DNA of 12,306 nt from DATEMK01 sp035275625 (lineage in GTDB: Bacteria; Bacteroidota; Bacteroidia; AKYH767-A; OLB10): assembly GCA_035275625.1 (NCBI GenBank), contig DATEMK010000464.1:1-12306 (forward strand), given 5' to 3'. Below the pieces are notes generated by a model, which had not been told where the DNA came from, did not search any database, and worked only from the letters and a program-made list of their open reading frames with translations. Positions 1-6,584 of the stretch are shown here, piece after piece; the stretch's first letter is position 1; each line of letters begins with the position of its first letter. The translations under genes were made by a program, and so were the position numbers.

Positions 1-2048
1 TGGTTTTCATACAGGTAATCATTTTTATCTTCCTTCTTCATGATTTCAGGCAGCCAATCACATTTTAACAAGCCATGATTTTCAGCGACTTTATTGGAAT
101 TAATTATTTTATAAGCCGCCTTTGACGCCCACCGGGGCTGAAGTATATAAAGTCTATCCAGCCGCAAATCTTTAAAGTGGACTACAACACCAAGATCATT
201 TAAGAATTCTGCAAGGATTTCTTTTGTCTTATTGTCTTTGATTTTATTTTTCTCACATATCTTTTTATAATCTGCATGTGATATAAAATCGTTTTTTGTT
301 TTTTCCAGGTTTTCTTTAATTGCAAACCATGGTCGGGGCCATTCTGCTTTTAAGATTTCGACTTCATCAAGGGCATTTTTCAACCCTGTTTTTAATTCTT
401 CTATCCCCTCAAGACCCCTACGTGTGCATATGGTTTTGTAAAATCCGGCTATAAAAGGAAATTTTGTTTTGAGAAACTGCCTGTTGAGGTCATACCCCGG
501 ATTGGTATCGGCTTTATTTAAAGCTATAAGAACAGGTGAATTTCCCCCAAAGCTTTCAATATGCTTTAACCAATACTCGGGGTCTTCGTCCATCCTGCCA
601 TCGAGCACAAGAATATAAATGCTCCTTGAGGAAAGAAAAAACTGGTGTGTGGAGTGCATTACTTCCTGCCCACCGAAATCCCAGAAATTTAATTTAATAA
701 CAGTTTGATTATGTTTGATAGAGTGAGAGGTTATTTTAATCTGGTGAGTAGCGGACTCTTTAGGATCAGGTTTTTCACCAGTTAAGCATTTTACAAGCGT
801 GGTTTTTCCGACTTCTCCATGACCTACCAGCAATACTTTAACTTCATTAACGGAAATTCTTTGACCTTTAAACCATTCGGTAATGGCTTCTTTACCTCGT
901 TTAAAAATTTCTATGGGGGGAGATTTAATTGGATTGCCGTAAAGACTTAATCCTGCACTGCCATATACTTCTAAATTTACCTCCCTATTTGATTTAAAAA
1001 TGGACGATGGTATTTCTTTAATATTATTATTACGGAGGTCTAAAGATTGCGATACGGTGAGCTTTTCAAGAAATCTGCAATCGCTGATTTGATTCCAGTT
1101 AAGGTTTAGAGACTGCAAAGCAGTGAGCTTTTCAAGAAAGCTGCAATCGCTGATTTGATTATTATTCAGGTTTAGGGACTGCAAAGCAGTGAGCTTTTCA
1201 AGAAATCTGCAATCGCTGATATAATTGCGGCTAAGATCTAAAGACTGTAAAGCAGGGAGTTTTTCAAGAAAGCTGCAATCAGTGATGTGATTTTCGCTAA
1301 GCTTTAAGGACTGCAAAAGCACAAGATTATCAAGAAAGCTGTAATTGCTGATATTATTGCGGCTAAGGTCTAAAGACCGTAAAGGGGGGAGTTTTTCAAG
1401 AAAGCTGCAATCACTGATGTGATTTTCCCTAAGGATCAAAGTCTGCAAAGCTGTAAGATTTTCAAGAAAGCTGCAATCACTGATGTAATTTTCGCTAAGA
1501 AATAAAGACTGTAAAGCTGTGAGATTTTCAAGAAAGCTGCAAGCAAGAATCCGATTGCGCCTCAAGTCTAAAGACTGCAAAGCTGTGAGATTTTTAAGAA
1601 ACCTGTAATCGATAATTCGATTGTTAATAAGGTATAGAGTGTGCAAAGCAGTGAGATTTTCAAGAAAGCTGCAATCGCTGTTGTAATTATGGCTAATGTC
1701 CAAATATTTTAAACCACTAAGGAATTTTAAAAAACTTAAATCTTTAATTTTCCAATTCTCATACCAGTCGCTAAGAATTAGTTTTTCAAGATTTTTCAAC
1801 TTAATGATGTTTGAGGAGATTACCAAAAGAGAATTAGGTTTGCCTAAATTACTACTTTCAAATTTTTTATCCGACTTATAATCATACCATGCATCACTTA
1901 ATACCAAAGTTTTTAAATGGGTGCATTCAAAAAGTTCGGGGAGGTCGCTTAAATCGGTAATACCGCATCTACCTAAATCCAGATAAGGGTCTTTAGTCTC
2001 GAGGCACGCTTTTATTAATAGTTTGGCTTGAGTCAGGTCGTTTGGCAT
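1..2048 (-). CDS. ROCO family protein: LRR-Roc GTPase-COR, 3'-truncated by window edge
   Basis: Reading the minus strand from ATG 2048 gives 682 uninterrupted codons to the window edge. Residues about 20-350 are leucine-rich repeats; from F106 to F326 they keep an exact 22-residue period (LxSLxLxxNxISDCSFLxxL), the SDS22-like class. A linker typical of LRR-Roc proteins follows (GNPIKSPPIEIF, about 371-382). The Roc GTPase domain spans roughly 400-565, with P-loop GHGEVGKTT (409-417), G3 motif DFGGQE (457-462) and G4 motif NKAD (511-514). From about 570 the sequence resembles the COR dimerisation domain (FLNDLGVVVHF, then ILQPRW). Known family members are GTPases that dimerise through COR; the ligand and output here are unknown because the C-terminus lies outside. 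The start is the first ATG after an in-frame stop at 2102-2100. Only a distant AGGAG lies upstream. Probably cytoplasmic, since no signal peptide is visible. Confidence 0.93.
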   Translation of the reverse strand, partial: MPNDLTQAKLLIKACLETKDPYLDLGRCGITDLSDLPELFECTHLKTLVLSDAWYDYKSDKKFESSNLGKPNSLLVISSNIIKLKNLEKLILSDWYENWKIKDLSFLKFLSGLKYLDISHNYNSDCSFLENLTALHTLYLINNRIIDYRFLKNLTALQSLDLRRNRILACSFLENLTALQSLFLSENYISDCSFLENLTALQTLILRENHISDCSFLEKLPPLRSLDLSRNNISNYSFLDNLVLLQSLKLSENHITDCSFLEKLPALQSLDLSRNYISDCRFLEKLTALQSLNLNNNQISDCSFLEKLTALQSLNLNWNQISDCRFLEKLTVSQSLDLRNNNIKEIPSSIFKSNREVNLEVYGSAGLSLYGNPIKSPPIEIFKRGKEAITEWFKGQRISVNEVKVLLVGHGEVGKTTLVKCLTGEKPDPKESATHQIKITSHSIKHNQTVIKLNFWDFGGQEVMHSTHQFFLSSRSIYILVLDGRMDEDPEYWLKHIESFGGNSPVLIALNKADTNPGYDLNRQFLKTKFPFIAGFYKTICTRRGLEGIEELKTGLKNALDEVEILKAEWPRPWFAIKENLEKTKNDFISHADYKKICEKNKIKDNKTKEILAEFLNDLGVVVHFKDLRLDRLYILQPRWASKAAYKIINSNKVAENHGLLKCDWLPEIMKKEDKNDYLYEN
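1061..1720 (-). repeat. Ten tandem 66-bp units encoding LRRs
   Basis: The block read on the plus strand as TTTTCAAGAAAGCTGCAATC or a close variant recurs with exact 66-bp spacing, starting near 1061, 1127, 1193, 1259, 1325, 1391, 1457, 1523, 1589 and 1655. Each unit encodes one 22-residue LRR of the ROCO protein. Similarity extends to synonymous positions, which suggests recent expansion by unequal recombination or replication slippage rather than old divergence. Confidence 0.9.
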
Positions 2049-2138
2049 GGGTTTGCAATTGTATAGTGTCCTGAGTCTCCTTTTAGGGAATCAGTTGTTT
2101 TACTTTAAGCGAAAGTAATTTTTCTTTCCCAATTCACC

Positions 2139-2184
2139 AAAAAAATAAAACGGCAGTCTTTTCTTTTTTAATTCTTTACTGCCG
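2139..2184 (-). terminator. Terminator-like hairpin ahead of the ROCO gene
   Basis: CGGCAGT (2151-2157) pairs perfectly with ACTGCCG (2178-2184) across a 20-nt T/A-rich loop. Read on the minus strand the hairpin is followed by TTTTATTTTTTT, so it would stop transcription moving toward ROCO. It sits about 90 nt before the ROCO start, so it is either the terminator of something upstream on the minus strand or an attenuator in the ROCO leader. The large loop lowers confidence. Confidence 0.45.
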
Positions 2185-2654
2185 GTTGCTTCGCATTTCC
2201 TCTTTTCATTTGTCATAACATTGTCAAATAATATTCCTCCCCTCCTGCTTCATCATGATTTTTAAAAGCACTGTAATATTGATGAACAGGTGCTTTCAGT
2301 AGGTGAACGTAAAATAATTGTATGTAACCTGCCATAAGCTATTGATGAACGGATTTTGTAATTCGTTTTCAGCAAACCTGTAAAACACAATAAGAGCAAG
2401 GGATTTGAGTTATTACAGCAAATGACAACGTACACAAAAATAGCCATCACTAACCTGGCATGGGTTAACCGCAATGCCGGGTATGCGCTGCTGGAAGAGC
2501 AAACAAGAATTCATCAATTATTTATAAGTACTTTAAATACCGCGCGCAAAAGGAAAAAGCCGTGCATTATGCATCTTTATTTAGTACATCCTTTTTGCCT
2601 GTCGGCTGATGAAGACATGACTATAAGATTCCCGCGCGGGTTACCTTAGCGCGT

Positions 2655-2704
2655 GCTGCACAGTGCTGCTGAAGACGTGGGCAGCAGCAGTGACGGTGTG
2701 CAGC
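2655..2704. other. Long GC-rich two-tier hairpin
   Basis: An outer perfect 8-bp stem GCTGCACA/TGTGCAGC (2655-2662 and 2697-2704) encloses an inner 8-bp stem (2664-2671 and 2682-2689) built from TGCTGCTG/CAGCAGCA, with a 10-nt loop and an asymmetric internal bulge. There is no T-tract, so it is not a standard intrinsic terminator. It lies 55 nt before the FN3 gene start and could fold in that gene's leader RNA. The function is unknown. Confidence 0.5.
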
Positions 2705-2759
2705 CGGGGGAAGATCACGAAAGTACCTGCAATGGTTAAACAATAAATCTGTAATTAAA

Positions 2760-3380
2760 ATGTCAATAGCAGTGTTAAAGCTCCGCAGGAAAACCATACC
2801 GGTTATTGTGGAGACAGTACGCAAAGTGGTGACGATGATGACAGGCAATTTGTCTTTTACAACCCCTAATCCGCCTCTTGCCTCTATAACGGCACAGGTG
2901 GATATTCTCGACACGCTGGACCAGGAAACCCAGCAGGGTGGCAAGGATAAGAATGCATTGAAAAAGCTTGCAAAAGATAAATTATTCGGGATGATGACAG
3001 CCCTTACCAGTTATGTTCAGACGACCACGCTCGGAGATGAAGACCAGATACTAAGCGCAGGATTTGAGCTGAAGCGCAGGCCGGTAAGGCTCGGCATGCT
3101 GCTTCCGCCTGAGAATGTTCGCGCAGCATTTGGTTTGCACCCGGGCGAGATCATTCTTCGCTGGGCAGGTGTGTATGGACGCCTGGAGTATTTTGCACAG
3201 GTGAGCACCAACCCGGTCAACGCGGATTCATGGGCAGATGTACCGGGAGGCCATACGGGTAGGAATCGTTTGGCGGTTTCAGGATTAACACCGGGACAGG
3301 TATATTATTTCAGGATATTCACGGAGTGTGCCGCAGGTACAACCGGGCCGAGTGAAATAGCCAATCACATGGCTGCATAA
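2760..3380 (+). CDS. Fibronectin type III-like domain protein with helical N-terminal region
   Basis: A 206-residue protein with no signal peptide or membrane segment. Residues about 5-100 look helical (RKVVTMMTGN, then KDKNALKKLAKDKLFGMMTALTSYVQ). Residues about 112-206 look like one fibronectin-III-type beta sandwich: IILRWAGVYGRLEYFAQVS, then SGLTPGQVYYFRIFTECAAG before the end. I recall similar uncharacterised FN3-containing proteins as common in Bacteroidota; no activity is known to me. The frame is open back to 2694, but ATG 2760 is its first normal start. The gene is much richer in GC than its neighbours (70 of 120 bases at 3061-3180 are G/C), which may mean transfer or stronger selection. 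It stands alone and ends at a clear terminator. That it is a real gene is likely; its function is unknown. Confidence 0.8.
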   Translation: MSIAVLKLRRKTIPVIVETVRKVVTMMTGNLSFTTPNPPLASITAQVDILDTLDQETQQGGKDKNALKKLAKDKLFGMMTALTSYVQTTTLGDEDQILSAGFELKRRPVRLGMLLPPENVRAAFGLHPGEIILRWAGVYGRLEYFAQVSTNPVNADSWADVPGGHTGRNRLAVSGLTPGQVYYFRIFTECAAGTTGPSEIANHMAA

Positions 3381-3408
3381 CTTGCCCTTATATGATCTGT
3401 TCCGAAAA

Positions 3409-3452
3409 GCATGATGCATAAAATCCCTTTCAGAAATGAGAGGGATTTTTTT
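3409..3452 (+). terminator. Intrinsic terminator of the FN3 gene (repeat family copy 1)
   Basis: Stem AAATCCCTTTC (3421-3431) pairs with GAGAGGGATTT (3438-3448) over 11 bp with one G-T wobble and loop AGAAAT, followed by T residues to 3452. It lies 28 nt after the stop codon. The preceding GCATGATGCA (3409-3418) is shared with the copy at 11096. Confidence 0.88.
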
Positions 3453-3488
3453 GTATATTTCCTTGCGGGGGCAGGATTCTCTCATAAT

Positions 3489-3518
3489 AAAAAAAAACTC
3501 CCTTTAGGGGAGTCTTTT
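3489..3518 (-). terminator. Intrinsic terminator of the HYR/T9SS gene
   Basis: Hairpin ACTCCC (3497-3502)/GGGAGT (3508-3513), loop TTTAG, has eight T residues on the minus-strand 3' side (3496-3489). It lies about 20 nt past the stop codon of the minus-strand gene. It faces the plus-strand terminator at 3409-3452, so convergent transcripts are both stopped in this gap. Confidence 0.85.
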
Positions 3519-3538
3519 ATCTCATGAAAGAAAAACTT

Positions 3539-6148
3539 TTATTGCTTAATTAAAATTAATTTATTCATATACGTGTTGCCATTAGACGTCAGCTTATAAA
3601 AATAAATTCCCTGCGCCTGGTCATCACCTTTGAAATCAAACTTATAAACTTTGGCGGCTTCTGAATATCCATTATAAAGCTCGGAGATCTTTTCACCATT
3701 CAAATTAAAAATTTCCAATTTGACATTTGAAGAAGTTTTAGGAGTAAATTCAATGGAAACTTTTGAATCAAACGGATTGGGGTAAGCGGAAATCTGCAAA
3801 TCAGAATTTATAATTTCCGCGTTTTTGCCCGGCTCACCATTATTAGAAAACCTTTGTGATACATAGCTGATCTGTTGCACGCAGGTGCTGGTGTTGCCGC
3901 TGGCATCTATGGCAGTCCATGTGCGGGTTCTGTTGCTGCTGCCCGGACATCCTCCGGAAGTGAATGCATCATTGAATACAATAGTAATCTCTGAAGCGCT
4001 GGAGCAATTATCGGTAACACCCGGAGTTGGAATAGCTGCGCCACAGGATAACGATACCGTGGACTGACAGTTAATCACAGGTGCAGTGCGATCTCTCTTT
4101 ATAATATGCTGCTCGCAGGTTGCTGTATTGCCGCATAAATCAGTTGCAGTCCAGGTGCGTGTTATGTAAGAAAAACAATTTTGCGATGTAGTCACATCAC
4201 TGAATGTTACCTGCACTGAACAATTATCCGTGGCTGTTGCTGTGCCTGTGTTACCTGGAGCCGTGGATGCATTGCAGTTCAGCGTCACATCGGCAGGACA
4301 AGTGATCACTGGCGGAGTGGTGTCTACAGTTCGTGAAATAGATTGTGTACATGTATTAGTATTGCCGCATGCATCCGTAGCACGATACGTTCTTATTCTT
4401 GTTTCAACGCAGGCACTGTTTGTAGTCGGGGTTCCATCGCTCAAAAACTCAACTGTTACGTTGCCTGCACAATTATCCGATGCAGTAACTGATGCAGGAT
4501 CAGGTGAAGGAATTTCAGCATTGCATCCTAACACAATTGCTGAAGGGCAGCTAATGGTTGGAGGGGTATTGTCAATTACATTTATAGTCTGGCTTACAGT
4601 ATTAGATGGATTTCCGCAGGCATCAACCGCTCTCCATGTCTTAGTCCTTGAATAAACATTTGCACATATACCCGGTGTTGTTACATCAGAGACTTCCTGG
4701 ATTTGAGGATTAGGATCACAGCCGTCAGAAGCAGTGGTGGGTGCTGTAAATACTGGAGTCGCAGGGCAGCTTATAGTGCCGCTCTGACCCGGTTGCCCGA
4801 TAGTTGGCGCTGTATTGTCTATGACAGAAATAGTTTCTGAGCAGGACGATGAGCATACACCTTTACTTACAGTGAGTGAAAGAGTATAAGATCCATTACA
4901 TGCATTTCCTGCTGCTACAGTAACCGATTGGCCGGTTGAAGATCCCGGTATGCTTCCTGATCCGGTTATGCTCCATTGATAAGTGTCATTTCCTGCGGGT
5001 GCTGTATAAGTTCTGCTCGAACCCGGGCAGACGGAGCCTGTTGGAGAAATAGAACACGAGGTTGCCCCGCTTACATTGATTGTAATATTGCAGGTGGAAT
5101 TGGAAAGTCCTGACGATACGGTAATCTGTAATCCAAAACTCCCGGCAGAAGAACCGGAATTAACTGAAACTGTCTGACCGGTACTGGGACCATTAAAGCT
5201 TGCACCTGAAGTATTATTTATTATTGCCCACGAATAGGTAAATCCTGATCCTGCCGGACCGGTGTAACTATTTGTACTGCCTGAACAAACAGAAGTCGGG
5301 CCGCTGATCAAACACTGGGGTGCAACGACTGCTGCTGCTGCCAGCGCGCGATCCTGGCTTCCACCCTGCCCGTCTATTCCTACAAGGCTCATGTGATAAG
5401 GTGAACCGCTTATGCTGGATGCTGATTGACCAACTCCCCAGTCATACTGGCTGGCAATATGGCCGCCCCATGCAAACACTACTTTAGCATTCGTGGTTCT
5501 GAACCAGATTCGCATGGTAGTTGATGAGCTGGCTACATTCAATGACCCTACTGAAAGAAACGTAATACTATCAATTGCCAGCCCGTTATACATGGTCATC
5601 ATTCGTTCAGCTGCCGGCAGTGCATTAAAGCTGGTTTGCGGTTGCGGTAACCCGCTTACAATTTTTGTTACATTCGGGAGAGGAATAGGGAAAGTTACAA
5701 CGGAGGGTGAAGACAATCCCTGTCCGATGAGGGGATTAATCACTTCTGCGGCATGACCGAATTGCGTAATGTGCGGCTCCAACCGGCTAAAATGCGTTAA
5801 ATAATCTATTCCGTTTTTACTTCCTACACGCACCTGGTATGCAATGTCTAACCTGTGAGCGCCAGTGGTCAGCCCTGTTACCACCATACGGTAAGCAACA
5901 GAATAACCTTCCACCATGTGAGCCTGTGATGCGTTCACATTTCCGTTTACCCATGCACCGGGGTTGTTAGGTGATGAGGACGCACCGTTTCGCACCTGGT
6001 CCAGGTTTGCAGCCTGTCCGTTCGCACTCACAGCCATAAAGCAAATCAATACGACTGCAATTATGTTTTTAAGAAGTTTACGAAAGGTTGTCCGTCCGTT
6101 CGTAAACGAAACCATGCTTTTAATACCATAAGAGTTTTTGTTTTTCAT
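3539..6148 (-). CDS. T9SS-secreted cell-surface protein with PKD-like and HYR-like repeats
   Basis: An 869-residue exported protein. Residues 1-46 form a long signal peptide: basic RKLLKN, a hydrophobic core near 29-40, and probable cleavage after SANGQA. Residues 47-270 are a unique domain I do not recognise. Two PKD-like Ig domains follow (about 280-360 and 363-443; each with GxxSVCxGSxxxY and SW or QW cores). Four HYR-like repeats of about 80 residues follow (444-525, 526-609, 610-687, 688-763), marked by DNTxPxI-SCP and ATDxCGNT with many cysteines. Residues about 784-869 are a T9SS type A sorting domain (AYPNPFDSKVSIEF, then GIYFYKL and KLILIK). By family knowledge the CTD directs export through the Por system and anchoring at the surface, and the repeats suggest a stalk or adhesin role. 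An alternative start is Met12 (6115); the A-rich leader before 6148 favours the longer form. It appears monocistronic. Confidence 0.92.
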   Translation of the reverse strand: MKNKNSYGIKSMVSFTNGRTTFRKLLKNIIAVVLICFMAVSANGQAANLDQVRNGASSSPNNPGAWVNGNVNASQAHMVEGYSVAYRMVVTGLTTGAHRLDIAYQVRVGSKNGIDYLTHFSRLEPHITQFGHAAEVINPLIGQGLSSPSVVTFPIPLPNVTKIVSGLPQPQTSFNALPAAERMMTMYNGLAIDSITFLSVGSLNVASSSTTMRIWFRTTNAKVVFAWGGHIASQYDWGVGQSASSISGSPYHMSLVGIDGQGGSQDRALAAAAVVAPQCLISGPTSVCSGSTNSYTGPAGSGFTYSWAIINNTSGASFNGPSTGQTVSVNSGSSAGSFGLQITVSSGLSNSTCNITINVSGATSCSISPTGSVCPGSSRTYTAPAGNDTYQWSITGSGSIPGSSTGQSVTVAAGNACNGSYTLSLTVSKGVCSSSCSETISVIDNTAPTIGQPGQSGTISCPATPVFTAPTTASDGCDPNPQIQEVSDVTTPGICANVYSRTKTWRAVDACGNPSNTVSQTINVIDNTPPTISCPSAIVLGCNAEIPSPDPASVTASDNCAGNVTVEFLSDGTPTTNSACVETRIRTYRATDACGNTNTCTQSISRTVDTTPPVITCPADVTLNCNASTAPGNTGTATATDNCSVQVTFSDVTTSQNCFSYITRTWTATDLCGNTATCEQHIIKRDRTAPVINCQSTVSLSCGAAIPTPGVTDNCSSASEITIVFNDAFTSGGCPGSSNRTRTWTAIDASGNTSTCVQQISYVSQRFSNNGEPGKNAEIINSDLQISAYPNPFDSKVSIEFTPKTSSNVKLEIFNLNGEKISELYNGYSEAAKVYKFDFKGDDQAQGIYFYKLTSNGNTYMNKLILIKQ

Positions 6149-6584
6149 TTTGTTTTGTTTTTTTTAATTGTTAAATTAGTATGAATTGTGGGATTGGATT
6201 AATCAGGGCATGAAAGGGCAATAAAATATTCGCCCGGGAATTTTAAAATTCTTAAGCATTTGAAATTGTAAATTTCTTTTTTATGGGTAGGGTTATTTTA
6301 AAGGTTAACGGCTAATTGTTTAAACAACCGGCATAGTTACATCAAAATAATATTATTCATTTAAAAAATTTGAGAGACTGCTTAAAAAAATGGGTGAAGG
6401 GAGGAAAATTGGCAGTAAAAATTTTAATTTCCTTAAATCAATAAACATTTAAGCGGCTGCTTAAGCATAAAATCCTTTTCATTTCTGAAAGGGATTTTTT
6501 CAGATATTAAACAAAGACGTCCTTAAAATAACTGACAATAAGAAACAGCTGACACCGTTATAGAGGTTTCTTATATTTACAGGT
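6149..6584. other. Divergent intergenic region between T9SS gene and desaturase operon
   Basis: The 436 bp hold no gene I can support. The left end is the A-rich leader of the minus-strand T9SS gene (6149-6175). The middle is AT-rich with a perfect GCTTAAGC palindrome (6459-6466). The right side holds hairpin copy 3 (6465-6500). Promoters for both divergent genes must lie here, but I cannot fix a convincing TTTG/TAnnTTTG pair for either. Confidence 0.6.
6465..6500 (+). terminator. Terminator-like hairpin, loop-flipped copy 3 of the repeat family
   Basis: Stem AAATCCTTTTC (6470-6480) pairs with GAAAGGGATTT (6487-6497), 11 bp with one wobble, followed by T to 6500. The loop ATTTCT is the exact reverse complement of the AGAAAT loop in the other two copies, while the left flank GCATAAAATCC matches copy 1 in plus orientation. 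It lies about 85 nt before the desaturase start, with no plus-strand gene before it, an odd place for a terminator. It may be an attenuator, a relic or a boundary against readthrough. Confidence 0.6.

Larger units (their letters stand above)
2103..2759. other. Long non-coding or unassigned stretch between ROCO and FN3 genes
   Basis: About 650 bp hold no gene I can support. It contains a minus-strand terminator-like hairpin (2140-2184), a short AT-rich stem (2100-2118), a repeated ATTGATGAAC (2278-2287 and 2341-2350), a perfect CCCGCGCGGG palindrome (2631-2640) and a GC-rich long hairpin (2655-2704). Two short open frames (75 codons on plus from 2422, 70 codons on minus from 2474) overlap each other and resemble nothing I recognise. 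The stretch could be decayed genes or a regulatory or RNA region. Confidence 0.5.

Noticed and set aside
1061..1720. Regular 66-bp repeats as a possible CRISPR array
   Set aside because: The units translate in frame as 22-residue LRRs, the variable part is not spacer-like, and the reading frame is continuous into the Roc domain.
2422..2649. 75-codon plus-strand frame, and the 70-codon minus-strand frame at 2262-2474
   Set aside because: They overlap on opposite strands, match no family I know and show no domain-like pattern. Kept as part of the unassigned gap.
2621..2944. 107-codon minus-strand frame
   Set aside because: Antisense to the start of the FN3-like gene and to the GC-rich hairpin; low-complexity His/Cys composition is typical of a shadow frame.
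4230..4655. 141-codon plus-strand open frame
   Set aside because: It lies wholly antisense to the HYR repeats of the T9SS protein; its length follows from the repetitive, Cys/Thr-rich coding strand opposite.
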